From the NCBI GenBank assembly GCA_009829735.1, contig CM020619.1, positions 9,104,375 to 9,168,374 on the forward strand: DNA of 64,000 nt. Direction: 5' to 3'. The DNA is from Pyropia yezoensis (taxonomy: Eukaryota; Rhodophyta; Bangiophyceae; Bangiales; Bangiaceae). The notes under the pieces are model-generated. The model was not told the DNA's origin. It did no database searches and worked only from the letters and a program-made list of their open reading frames with translations. Shown one piece after another: positions 23,137-36,299 of the stretch. A program made the translations under genes and the position numbers. Numbering within the stretch: position 1 is the stretch's first letter; each line of letters starts with the position of its first letter.

Positions 23137-24187
23137 GGAGCTTGGCCGAATTTGTCTCCCGCACCGCCAGGACCATCGCCGCAGCCTCGGCGCGCGCGCG
23201 GTCGGACGCCGGCGCGCCGCCGCCGCCGCCGCCATCCCCATCACTGACACTACCGCTCCCCTAGCTCCAACTGCCGTCGCCGACAGCAGCCGCCTCTCCC
23301 GACGCGACCGCTTCTGCCGCCTCTGCCGTCGCCGCTTCCGCCTCCCCGGCCGCCGCCGCAAGCGCCTACCGCCGACGCACGGCCGCCGCGGCGATCAGAG
23401 CTTCAAGGGCGAACGTCGAAGTCTCACTGCGCCCGCCGCGGTAGCCCATCCTGTAACGCGGCCAACAACTCCACTGTCGCCTAGGCCGCAAAGCCCGAAG
23501 CGACGAGGAGCTCCTCAGCTTTCACCCCGGCTTGGCGGCGGCGAGCACGGCCGGCCAAGTGACAGCCGACACTGTACCCGGCGACGCGTGCCGTTCCCGG
23601 CTACGCGTGCCGTTCTCAGCGACCTGATGCCGCGGACTTATGGAGGAGAGAGAAATGTTCAACATTGCGATGACTTTAGAAATGGCCCTCTCACTCTGGG
23701 GTGACTTCAGACCTTGCACAATTTTCAAAGCCCGCTATCGCCCTTCGACTGACTCAAGAATAATGAGGTTTCTATCGTCGTCCGCCACACTTGCTCTCAC
23801 TCGCTGAAGGAATTTTTCAAAAAAGGTTGAAAGTGTTCAAGCATGGGTAATTATATCTTAGTGTGACCCCAAGTGGTTGCATTGAGAAGTGACCGTCTAT
23901 CGATCGACCGGTGAGAGCGCTCCTCAACATCGTCTGACGGCCGGAGGGCGGCCCCCGAAGGGCCACAGGATGGGGTCCAACCATTCAGCGGTGGGGCCGT
24001 CCTCTCTGGACTGGGATGGGGGCGTCGGCATCATTGGGGGGGCAGTCGGAGCGTTGACGCACTGGACGGCCTTGCTCCCGCGGCGCGCTCTCCGCGGATC
24101 GGGAGACGTGATTGCCGCGATCCGGGTCGACCAAGAAGCCCTCCACCCCCAGTCTGCCCCCTCCTGCTTCCCCTCTTCCTTTTCATC
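23137..24187. other. No gene recognised; 5' flank of ATP synthase beta
   Basis: The part nearest 23.1-23.4 kb is Arg/Ala-coding GC repeats with no motif. The last 80 bases before ATG 24188 are pyrimidine-rich, as expected for a leader. Confidence 0.4.
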
Positions 24188-26221
<2,034 letters not shown>

Positions 26222-27332
26222 ACTCTCTCGCTCTATTAGCCTTCATTTTGTGTCCAAGCACTGTCCGTTGCCTGTTGTCGCAGCCTTGCTGCCACCTTGT
26301 CTAGTAGGTGTCGTCCTTCCTCTCCGTTCATGTCTTTCCTCTTCTTTTTTGGTATTCCTCTCATTCATCGCCCCCCTGCGCGGTTAGTTGGTATCGCTGA
26401 GAATTGGTCAACTTTTTAGTGCCGTGGGACTGGAATTCTACGCCATACGAGCTTGGAGACGTGTTGGCTTCGGCTCTTCTCACGCCTGGCTTAATCCCAG
26501 GACGCCATGTGTGCTAGTCGAGTGGACTGAACCGCGAGTGCTCTCATGCAGCTCAGTGCTTAGGTGTCTTCTCTTAGCAGGCCGCGCTGCGTGAGTAAAC
26601 GTCAGCCGTCCGATAGACGCGCTCTGTGCCATGCGCCACGCTAGTTCTTCGCAACGTGTTTCTCAGCCATCTCCATATGAATCGCAAGTACCAGAGACGT
26701 GTGGAGAAGCCCGCGGCATGCAAGCCAGAACAACCCACTTGGCAGCTAGTCTCCATTCTGGCACTGCCAACTCGTGAAAGTGCGGACACGCGTGAGGCAG
26801 GAAACCACATGAGGGTATGTATGATGTACCATAATCCATATCGATGATGCCAAAAATAGAGACGAAGAGATATCATTCAATGAGAAACACAAACCCTTCG
26901 GACTCCAGCGTGAAGAAGAAAAAAGAACAACAGATCCCGCAAAGCTGAACAGCTGAACCCAACACAAACGCAAGTGACGAGGAGCGGGCGCAGACGTCAC
27001 AGCCCCGTGCTCTAAAAACGTGCCACCCAGCCCGCTACACAGTACCACAATTCCGCACGCATGCACACGTCCACACATGTATGTCTGGTACAGCGCGTCT
27101 ACACGACCCTGTGCTCACAGGGTGGGCACGCCACACCATGCTCCCAACGCGAGACCATCACGCTTCAACAGGTGTCCATAGTGCAGGCGAGAGCAAAGAG
27201 ATGGTAGAACACGCTAAGGTGCAAGCACATCGGCACCCGCAGTGAAGAAAACGCAAGCAAACAAAAACAATCCACGTGACGATCCAAGTATACAAGGCAA
27301 AGGGGTTGGACGGGAAAGAGCCCGACAAGCAG
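26222..27332. other. No gene; convergent 3' regions
   Basis: These are the downstream flanks of ATP synthase beta (plus) and NF-YA (minus). Composition is moderately AT-rich with no motif-bearing frame. Confidence 0.6.
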
Positions 27333-28370
27333 TCAGTGTAAGGCAGCGGCGCCGGCAGCCCCTTCGCCCTTGGCATCGTCCGAAGGTGGCGGCGTCTGCT
27401 CCTCATGGTGACTGTCATCAGAGTCGTTCTCCGCCGCCAGACCCCCCGCCTTGGCCAGGCTTTCTCGCTCTTCCTTAGACAAGAAGCGGCCGCCCGGCCC
27501 GCGCTTCCGCCCCACCGCGTGCTTGTGGCGGGATTCGTGAAGGTATTTCCGCTTGCGAGGCGTGTACATGGTTACGTCCGAACCAGTCGCCTTTTTCCGG
27601 CTCTCTCTCCGCTTGACGATGCGGAGGAACTGGCGGGGGTTAACAAACAAGACAGGGGTAGACTCCTCGCCAGCAGGTGGGCTCACGGCAGCGGCACCAG
27701 CTTCGGTCGGAGCACCGGCGCCGGCACCGCCCATGGCCGCCGCCGCCGCCGCCGTCGCCGCCGCAGCGGCGGCCGCATCCCCGCCAGCACTGCCCAGCAT
27801 CGATGGAGCCCCCGCCATGGCGTCGACCACCCCAGGCGGGAACATCATACCAGGTGGTGGCTGCTGCGTCGGGGCGCCAGGCGCACCCATGACCATTCCT
27901 CCTGGCCCAGGGGGCGGCTGGTGCATCGGGTAGTGGGGATGGCCAGGTAGTGGCGGTTGCGGCGGCTGCTGAGAGACATCCACCGAGGGCATCCCGCCGG
28001 CCACACCCGCCTTGACATCCCCGCCAGCGCTGCCGTCGCCACTGGTCCCAGGGCGACCAGAGGCGGCAGGCGCCGCGTCCGCACCGGCTGCTCCGTCTGC
28101 CCCCGCCCCGGGCCCGCTCGTGCCACCACCCGCAGCAGCATCGGCGGCGCCAGTAACCAAGGCCGCGGCGGCTACGGCCGCCGCCACCGATGCGTCCTCT
28201 GAGGTGGACAAGTGGCCCTGACCCGTAAAGGGCGGCGCCGTCGCCGCGCCGCCCGCCATCCCGTGGCCACCGCCGGTCGTATCGCCAGGGGCAGGCCCTG
28301 GCGCTGCAGGACCACCAAACACAATGTCGCCGCTGGGGGGAGGGGCTGCCGCGGCGGGGGCGTCGGCCAT
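27333..28370 (-). CDS. NF-YA: CCAAT-binding factor subunit NF-YA (HAP2)
   Basis: NF-YA binds CCAAT boxes in DNA as a trimer with NF-YB and NF-YC. The 345-residue single-exon product starts at ATG 28370. Its first 230 residues are low-complexity Ala/Gly/Pro. The conserved core lies at about residues 239-297: PVLFVNPRQFLRIVKRRESR (subunit-association helix), then KYLHESRHKHAVGRKRGPGGRF (DNA-recognition helix and loop). The HESRHKHA and GPGGRF residues that contact the CCAAT minor groove are intact. In the first helix, the family's NAKQYHRI is NPRQFLRI. The tail is acidic with His and Ser. The gene is intact; the long Ala/Gly region is typical of GC-rich algal genes. Confidence 0.93.
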   Translation of the reverse strand: MADAPAAAAPPPSGDIVFGGPAAPGPAPGDTTGGGHGMAGGAATAPPFTGQGHLSTSEDASVAAAVAAAALVTGAADAAAGGGTSGPGAGADGAAGADAAPAASGRPGTSGDGSAGGDVKAGVAGGMPSVDVSQQPPQPPLPGHPHYPMHQPPPGPGGMVMGAPGAPTQQPPPGMMFPPGVVDAMAGAPSMLGSAGGDAAAAAAATAAAAAAMGGAGAGAPTEAGAAAVSPPAGEESTPVLFVNPRQFLRIVKRRESRKKATGSDVTMYTPRKRKYLHESRHKHAVGRKRGPGGRFLSKEERESLAKAGGLAAENDSDDSHHEEQTPPPSDDAKGEGAAGAAALH

Positions 28371-29677
28371 CCTCAGCCCCCGACCAAAGGGGCGGTGTGG
28401 GGCGGGTGGTCACGGCCCACCACAGGCAAAACCGCGAGCTCACCAACCACACACACACACGCCACCCGCAAGAAGTCCACCTCAAACTGAACGCGTGTGC
28501 AGACAACGGTTAACCACGCGAAGGGGGTGACACAACGGCCAGGCGGCGGTAAGAGCAGGGAGGATCGAGCGCAAGCCCCAGCGCAACCGCAGACCCCCCC
28601 ACGCCGCCGCCACCACTCCGACCGCCGATCAATCCACAGCCCGCCCGCGGGCGCAGCCCTGCGTCCGCAGCGCCACCGCCACCGCCGTCACCACCACCAC
28701 CGCCCGCCGCCAGCAACGCCAGAGGCACGCCTGGCCTCCTCCCACAGCAGGCCGAGGGCAAGAGGCAAAGAGGAAGGGAAGAGCAACGGGAGGGCCAGCA
28801 GGGGGCACCGTGAGCGCCCCAACCGAGTCGAGTTGCGGGAAAGACGACGCTTCCCGAGGAGGCGGGACACGCCCCGCCAAACGAACACGATGGAGGCGGC
28901 TCTCACCCAACCAACCGGGGGAAGCGGCCGGGGGGGGGGGGGGGCAAGGCCAGCCACCCCGCTGGCGGAGCGATGCCTTGCTACGCACGGGCGCGAGACG
29001 GCACGTCACCACCGCCGCGCGCGCTGGTTGGCTGGTGGCGCACACCCGTTGCGACGCGACCGACGCCGCTGACTGGCCGGCGAAGCAGGGTGGATTGGCC
29101 TATGTCCGCGCGCACGCGCGCGCGCGAACGCAGGCCCGCACCCCGACTGGCCCGCGCACGGTGGGTGGGAGGAGGGGGGGGGGGCGTGGTGTTGGTTGGC
29201 GGCGTTCGTGCGCTGGTGAGGCGGTCCCAACGACGTGGCCCTGTGTGGAGAGCGCGTTGAGGGGGGTGGGCACCGAGTGGCCAAAAAGAGCGCGCCTCCC
29301 GGTGCTTGGGGTCATGAAAAGAAACATATAATGAACAGCGGGCCTGCGAGATTCCCCAGCGAGTCCGCGAGGTGCGCCAGCAGGGCCCGTGGAGGGGGCA
29401 TCGTTGGCAGTGTCGTCCGCATTGGGCAGCAACCATGCACCAATTTATCATGGCCAGGAAAGGTAGTTGAAATCTCAGGAAACGGTTTCTCAATACTACA
29501 CGTCCTACGATGAAGTCCAACCGTACTAGTCTCATCTAAGTCAAGTTCATGACGAAGAGAGGTGCTTACAAGTCATCCTATCCATTGATCTACTCTCAAC
29601 CAGACGCATGTTGGGTACTCCTATCGCTTCGCCTGCAACATCTCGCCGGATCTGAACCTGACGAATGCCCCAGCCCG
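28371..29677. other. No gene; NF-YA upstream region, very GC-rich
   Basis: It contains a short CA repeat near 28445, a G run near 28929 and an alternating CG stretch near 29108-29130 that could adopt Z-DNA. No motif-bearing frame is seen on either strand. Confidence 0.5.
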
Positions 29678-31000
29678 GAACGCCCGCGTGTCGGATCTAT
29701 CCGTCTGACACCAGACTTTCACAACTCGCATACGAGGAAAGGTTGCCAGGCTGCTTTTTTCTCGGAAAACAGATGAGCGGACTCGGCAGCACGTCAGAAG
29801 TCCGGCTGTCTTGTCCGTTTCTGCGGGCGATGCCTGGTTGCTGAGGAAAAAATGTACCCTCGTTTGGGGGGGTACACCAGTTTTTCACAACTCTCGTTTC
29901 CATATCAGGGCAGCCATGTGGAGCACTTCTTACAGAGATACAGCAGAAGAAACTTGATTGTATTTGTAGTCGTGGAGCATCTTTTCACGTCCGTCGACCA
30001 AGGAGAGCGAAGAGAGCTGAAGCATCACGACCCCTTCGCGATCGTGACGTCCGGCATCACAGCACCTGAGCTCCAAAAAGCATCCCCCCATGCTCCGGGG
30101 TGTTTACCCGTCGCCCCCCCCGCCCCCCAACAGCGACGGAGCTCGCTGGGACTTGCGGCTGGTAGAGATGCTCGCCTGCTCCACGGGTAGCGCTTTGCGT
30201 CTGAAAGAAAATGGGAACAGATGCTCTTTTCCCACTCCAATGAGCCAGATGATAGCACCTCCCTGGCCCCTCGCTGACAGCGACGCGTCCGTGAGGGAGG
30301 GTGGCCGTGCTGGGGAAAGCGTGGGGCAGACTGTTGTTGTGCAGCGGTGTGGGGCGCGCCCGCTGTCTCCCGCCAACACCCTATCGAGAACAGCCGGGGG
30401 GGTTGAGGGGGGAAGGTGGGGAGGGTGAGGGCAAGCGGGAATAGTCGCTTGCGCCACCGTCAGCCCACTGCAGCAAATAGAGAGGTCCTGGTAGGCCGGG
30501 ACAGGCCCATAGACGTGTTCTGCTCTTCTGGTGACTCTGCCATGGAGCTCAAACCCGGGATAGGCGGAGAAAGAGGGCAGTTGGGCAAAGGTGGGGCGAG
30601 CGGGACACGCGGATGCGTTGCAAAGCAGTCGGGTTCGGGCCAACAGTCAGCCAGATGAGCATTCTGGAGCAGTAATTATAACCAATTTGACCTCTGCGAG
30701 AGAGCTCTCCTTTACCTCCGTGAGGCTTCAGTCGCGCACCTGTGCTCCTCTTTTTTTTTCTTTATATAGTTGAAGAGCCTGTGAGCTGGCGCACGCAACG
30801 GTGCGACTCACGTACACCCCCTTGCACTGGATCATATTTTAGTACGAGTTGCCTTGCGGCTGCCGCCGACTTCTGCGGCCGTTTGGAAGGGATTCTCAAA
30901 TGTACACACTGTGGGTTTTCTATGTAAGCGGAACTTGTGAAGAACTGGTGCCACTTGTGAAAAACTGGTGTCAGACGGATATGTGCGTCCCGCCGCGTTC
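29678..31000. mobile_element. Possible non-autonomous DNA element with inverted ends
   Basis: The left end (about 29678-29725) contains TATCCGTCTGACACCAG then TTTCACAA. The right end (about 30953-31000) carries the reverse complement of the same string with two differences. The motif CACCAGTTTTTCACAA recurs at about 29872 on the left. At the right end a 22-base unit is tandemly doubled (about 30939-30982), so the ends carry subterminal repeats. No transposase frame is present inside and I could not define a target duplication, so the exact borders are provisional. Confidence 0.4.
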
Positions 31001-32666
31001 GCAAAGCCCGGCGTCGTGTCGGGGCGTTTCTCGGGAGCGCATTCGGGACGTTCTGTGCAACCGAACCGTCAGTGCTGGATTGTGACATCATTGCCGCATT
31101 CTTACATCAGAGATGCTCCCGAGGACAGAATACGTCATGTTCTCTGCTTAGGTGCACTCCATCAAGCGGCATTCCGTGATCGATTCGTTGTCTCATGGAG
31201 AGGGTGGGTATTTCCTGGGCGTTTCCTGGCCAGCAATGTGTGTTTCCTGGGCCAACTAACCAGCATGAAACCCGGGTTAATGTCCGCAGGAAACGGTCCG
31301 CGGCCAACGCCGCCGACGCGGTGCCCTCCGCGATCGCCAGCTGAGGCTTCAAATCCCAAACCAGCTGGCACCGCGTGGCGGCGTGGCGGCAGCGGTGGCT
31401 GTGGAGGCGGAGGCGGCAACGGAGTCGGCTACGGGGCCGTCTGTTTCGTCGAAGCACGACGCCGTCATCCCGTCTGTCGCCCTGGCGCCCCCCTCCCCCC
31501 CCCCCCCCCTGACAAAAACGGCGACGGGTGAAGGCGAGGGCAGTCAGCGCGAACGCGGCAGCATCGCCACCGCGGCCGCCCCGCGGCGCCGCCCCCTGCG
31601 GCGGCGGCAGCGCAATCGGGCCGAGTGCGCGGACGAGCGCCTCGACGGCCGCCGCGTCGACCGCGTCCACGGTGGCTGTGGGAATAGCCACCACCCGTCC
31701 GAAAACGGTTGTTGACGGCCGCCTGTCGCCTGGGGGAGCCGCGCCAGCCGGGCGGTGATGACCGCGATGAGTGCCGTCCATTTCGCAACGTCGGCCGTGT
31801 CACCGTTGACGCTGCTGTCGCCGTCGCCGCCGGCGTCGCCGTCGCCGCCGGGATCCGGCCCCGCCCCGGCAGCAGCCAGCACCACCCCAGCAACGAACAG
31901 GCGGTGCGCGACGGCTGCCCACTCGGCCACGTCCAGCACGGCCTCCGCCACTGTTGCCGAGGGCGCCGCCACCACCCCCACACACGCTTGCAACTCCCAC
32001 CCGGCCCCCGCCGCGCGTAGGCGGTGGAGCTCCGCTCCCACGATCCCACCATCTCCCCCCACCCCCATCATCTCCACTCCAACCCATACCCCCGCGGCCA
32101 CCCGCGCAATGGCGGACACCAGAGCCGGTGGCGGCGGAACGCCCTCCGCGGGCGCCCGCAACGACATGAGCGCCGGGGCCGCCGCCCAGGCAGCCGCCCC
32201 CGGCCGTCGCTCGAGGAGGGTGCCCAGCACATCTGCCGCGACGTTGAGGACAGCATCAAGCGCCGCCCGCTTTGCGGGCGGCACGAACGCGTCGCGGCAG
32301 AGGGCAACGGCCGCGTGGCGGGCGGTGACCGGGTGCGCGTGGAGGGTGGCCAACAGAATGGACTGGAAGGTGGAGGTGTTGGCAGTGCCCCGATGATTCG
32401 GCCCTGGCACTAGCCTGCCATGGTATAAACACCACGGCGGGTGTCAACGGGCTCATCCCGACGCTCCTTGTCTTTGACGTGATTCCACGCACACCGGTGG
32501 CCCCACTACGACTTCCGCCGCAGCGGGACCGTGTGCAAGCCATGTCAAAGCCAGGCTGGAGATTCGATCTAACGTCGCTCAGGCACGCTGACGCGCCACC
32601 CTAGGGGCGCCCGTTCCTGCAGCCGCCGACCGCGACGTCCACCCTGGTATGAAACTTCTCGTCTAG
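31001..32666 (-). pseudogene. Decayed or hypothetical helical protein, about 31.7-32.4 kb
   Basis: A minus-strand frame from about 32380 reads STFQSILLATLHAHPVTARH, AAVALCRDAFVPPAKRAALD, then ATVAEAVLDVAEWAAVAHRL and WTALIAVITARLARL before it degenerates near 31.75 kb. The pattern of amphipathic helices resembles HEAT-repeat importins (a V.E...DFW.....L......LI.VI...L.YP arrangement), but this is weak. The rest of the stretch has no recognisable content. There is no clear start or stop, and long runs of Gly/Asp codons interrupt it. Confidence 0.25.
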
Positions 32667-33340
32667 CGTGAGCCTCCGGTAATTGCATGGCAAGGGCCGC
32701 ACACCGTCATTGCCCAGGAGGGCAGGATTGTGCAGCTAGCCGTGGACGGCCAAGTCAAGGGGTTTAGCATCGACAAGGTCAAGGAGACAGCCCCTCCCCC
32801 CCCCCCCCCCCCATCGGCCGCCCTCCCGGTGCGGTCGCCCGTCCGCCCGCTGGCGCCGCCGGCGCTGGCGCCGGCGGGAGGGTACATCCCCCCCACCCCG
32901 CTGGGCCACCGACCGCTGCCGCGCCGACCACGTCCATGGCTCCATGGTCGGTCAGGGCGGCGGCGGGAGCGTTGCCGTCTGCTCCCGCAGCGCCTGCCGC
33001 GTCTGCTTCGGCGCCCAGCCCCACGCCCGTCGGTAGGCCCATCTTCGCGACCCTGAGGCCGCCCGCGGACTTCCCCCGGCCCGGCGGCGCCAAACCTCAG
33101 CCCCCCCCCACCGCCGCCACGGCCTCCCCCACTTCCCCACCACCCCCAACCAGACTCCGCCGCCGCCGCCAAGCGGCCGCCGCTCGCGCCACTCGCCAAG
33201 CTCCCCACGGGGTCCCTCACCAGCACCACCTTTTATTACATCGTCACGCCGCCCGATGGCACTGGCGTGTCGCCCGCGCCCACCACCGCCACCCGCGCCG
33301 ACATGACGCCGCTCTACCGGCCGGACTTCCAAGTCCACAA
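32667..33340 (+). pseudogene. Retroelement pol C-terminal tail remnant
   Basis: The frame from 32667 reads WQGPHTVIAQEGRIVQLAVD then GQVKGFSIDKVKETA. This is the layout of the region after the integrase core in LTR and related elements (W.GPY.V....G.V..L...G....V.ID.LKPA). A run of about 20 C (32793-32812) follows. Beyond it the conserved-looking reading is in another frame (KLPTGSLTSTTFYYIVTPPD, 33198 on). The upstream integrase core is absent. It differs from the chromodomain elements in this window and so represents another family. Confidence 0.35.
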
Positions 33341-33895
33341 GCACACTGTATCCATTGGCTTCTGTGGCAGCTGCTGCTGCGCCGGCGGCGGTAGTGGTGG
33401 CGGAGGAAGTGCACGTTGCAGTTGTGCAGAGGCGGGGCCGCCCATTGTCAGTCAGCGCCTGCGGAGCGGTCACGGGCACCGCTTTGGTACTCCAGGGCGT
33501 TGCGTGGCCCCCCCAAGAGGGACTCCAAGACACCGCCCTGAGACCCGGAAAAGGGGGACTGTCCCGCAGGCTCAAGGCACCGCCCGGAGAGTTCCTGATG
33601 ACGGACTGTCTCGCAGCCCAGGTTCTTTACCGTCGCCGAAGGGCGGCGGCCAATGAAATGGCGGCGCACAGGGCGCAATCGCGACTGGGAAGCCTCGCTC
33701 ACCTGATCACCTTTGAGTGGGGTCTGATTCACATCAGTGGCCGTATCAAACCTTGATTTGGAGCGCCCACAGTGCTCAAGGCCGTTGATGCGCGTCTTGA
33801 GCGGTAAAACGCGACTAGTGACGATCTCTGCGCGGAGGAGCATCTCGCGTGCCGTGGCTAGGCGGTCACTTGGCGGAGGTCCCTGACCCAGACCC

Positions 33896-34191
33896 GGTTG
33901 GCCGACCTGTTTCTCGGGTCGCTCGCTACAGGCCCCCACCTCCACACCATCCGCGACGGGCTCACCCCAACCCAAGGACAATGCGCTCTCAAGGGCAGAA
34001 GCTTCCACGAGCGCCCCGCCCCACCCCGCCCCGAAGGTGCTCGGTTGGCCGACCTGCTTCTCGGGTCGCTCGCTACAGACCCCCCACCTCCACACCATCC
34101 GCGACGGGCTCACCCCAACCCAATGAAAATGCGCTCTCAAAAGCAGAAGCTTCCAGGAGCGCCCCGCCCCGCTCCGCCCCAAAGGTGCTCG
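33896..34191. repeat. Two tandem copies of a 147-bp unit
   Basis: Both copies (33896-34042 and 34043-34191) begin GGTTGGCCGACCTG and end AAGGTGCTC, with a few percent divergence. They lie about 320 bases upstream of a TATA-like TATTTAAG (34510-34517), so they could be U3-type enhancer repeats of an unrecognised LTR or of a promoter. Confidence 0.75.
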
Positions 34192-34509
34192 TTCAAGGTG
34201 GACGACGTGGCTCACCGGCGCGCCCACAAGTGGCGATGCGTACGCTTTACGGGAAATGAGGGCGGCCCTGGCCGGTGTACCGCAGTGTCGGGAGCACACG
34301 GTGGCTCGCACGAGTCTCTGCAAGTGGGGGCTGTGCGCGGTGGGTTGCCGCAGTCTCAGGACCGGGCGGTGGCTCGTCTTAGCCCCTCCACTACCTAAAG
34401 ACCGGCGTCTCCCCCGCCCCTACACCACGCCTCCCCGACCCGCGCTTCCCCCGACCCACCGCTCCCCACCCACTTCTCCCCGACCCTCGCTCGAGCCTCC
34501 CCCAACGGC

Positions 34510-34517
34510 TATTTAAG
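34510..34517 (+). promoter_or_regulatory. Possible TATA box (TATTTAAG)
   Basis: An AT-rich octamer in a C-rich context, followed 240 bases later by ATG 34750. That ATG opens a Pro/Ala-rich frame (MHNQGGPNHPPG...) which is cut after about 30 codons by LTR copy B. It could be the promoter and gag start of another retroelement that LTR B invaded. Confidence 0.3.
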
Positions 34518-34838
34518 CCCTGCCTTGGGCGTCGTCGGCCCGGGAATGTTGTCGAGTGCGCAACTCACTCACCCTCACACCCCCCCGCGTCGGACGTGCA
34601 CACAAAGAGCACCTGCTTCACGCCTGCGCTCGACACACCGCCCCACCGCACCACTCTCCCGATCCCCAGCCCATCTGCTGCCCCCCTTCCTTCTCCCCCC
34701 CCCCCCCCCCCCCCTCCACCCCACCCCACCTGGCCCCGAAGGACGGGCCATGCACAACCAAGGCGGCCCCAACCACCCTCCTGGTGCTGTAGCAGAGGCC
34801 GCCAACCCCGCCCCTCCGGCTGGTGCCGCAGCCGCGCC

Positions 34839-35306
34839 TGTGGTAGTATTGACCCCAGGTAGGGGGCAGGACGTGCCATACGAGGGGCAGAAGACTGCTA
34901 GTCTGACCCGTTTCTCCCCATGCATTTGGGTCAGTATTCCCTGAGTAAGAGATAGTTAGCTTAGTAGTAAGTCCAACTTGGAGTTGAGGGTTTTCTGTAT
35001 TTTATCGTCTTGAATTTTCGTGTGGCCCGGTGGGCAGGTGGTGGGGTGGGAGATTCTGAGTGGTGAGATTCTGAGGGGACCCTGGAGGGATAAGGGGAGG
35101 GACAGCGGGGCTTGTCCTCGCTTCCCCGTCCCGACCAACAAACTTTTGGCCCACACACCATCCTCTTGTTTCGTGGTGGGGAATTTGCCCTACAGCAGGG
35201 ACAGCGTGGGAGCGGCTTGCACTTCTTCCGGTTCCCAACGTTACGAGAGACACCCTCACCATTCCCACGAACTTGGTGGAGGTTACTGTGAGCGGGTCTT
35301 GCCACA
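34839..35306 (+). mobile_element. LTR copy B, 468 bp
   Basis: Starts TGTGGTAG and ends CTTGCCACA. It aligns with copies A, C and D over its first 380 bases, but the last 80 bases are diverged. The flanks (GCGCC before, TAAGG after) do not match, so it is not a clean solo LTR. It may be the 5' LTR of element III, although no convincing tRNA primer site follows (TGGAGCAGCAGG at +5 is the only candidate). Confidence 0.75.
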
Positions 35307-35715
35307 TAAGGTGGAGCAGCAGGGGACGGAGGTAAATTTTACAGCCGGGGGCGCCCGGAAGTAGAACGCACGTCCGTCTCCTTTCTTGGCTTGCAACGTG
35401 AGGGCCGTTAGCCAACACGGCTGGGTCGGACCCCCCGACGTTCGGGAAGCTCTCCGGTGACGACTTTACTCCGGCGCCCTTGAATACTGGCCAGACACAG
35501 GATGTTCCTGGGGTCGCGGAGGTGCTAGAGGCACTCCAGCCGGCAGGGCCTTGGGTATCGGTGCGGGCGGTATGCCACCCCGACGGAGTCGGGTGTTCAC
35601 CCTGGGGCTTCTCCCCGGACCGGTGGTTCGCACTTCGGCCACCGGGTGGTACACTCAAAGGGAACGTCCCAAGGTGAGAGGACTGTCCCCGCGAGATCCA
35701 CTCGGGTTTGGTTCA
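35307..35715. other. Element III internal remnant or host DNA; no gene
   Basis: About 400 bases between two LTRs. No domain is readable in any frame. The solo LTR C is inserted at its right end. Confidence 0.4.
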
Positions 35716-36194
35716 ACTTCTGTGGCAGAATTGACCCCCAGGTAGGGGGGCAACACGTGCCATGCAAGGGGCGGCAGGCCACTAGCCTGACCCGTTCCTC
35801 CCCCTGCATTTGGGTCCATATTCCCTAAGTTTGGGATAGTTAGCTCAGTAGTAAATCCAACGTGGATTTGAGGGTTTTCTGCATTTTATCGTCTTGAATT
35901 TCGTGTGGCCCGGTGGGCAGGTGCTGGGGTGCGAGATTCTGAGTGGCGAGAGTCTGAGGGGACCCTGGGGAGATAAGGGGAGGGACAGCGGGGCTTGGCC
36001 TCGCTTCCCCGTCCCGACCAAGAAACTGTTGGCCCACACACCATCTTCTTGTTTGTCAGTGGGGGGATTGCCCCACAACAGGGACAGAGTGTGTGCGACT
36101 TGCACTTCTTCCGGTTACCCCGAAACGGGATGCAGCCCTTGCGCACCGCCCCAACTTGGGTGTCGCGTGTGCGAGTGATTATTGCCACAACTTC
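35716..36194 (+). mobile_element. Solo LTR copy C with ACTTC target-site duplication
   Basis: The LTR proper is 35721-36189 (469 bp; TGTGGCAGAA...TTGCCACA). It is flanked on both sides by ACTTC (35716-35720 and 36190-36194), a perfect 5-bp duplication as produced by Ty3-type integrases. This is a full insertion later reduced by LTR-LTR recombination, and it fixes the LTR borders of the whole family. Confidence 0.88.
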
Positions 36195-36299
36195 GGCGTA
36201 GAGCCATCGCCAACTAGGCGGGTGGAAGACGGCGGACCTTCACTCGTCGGTGATGGGCTCGAGCCTGGGCTAGGGGTCGTAACAAGTTGTGATCCCCAC

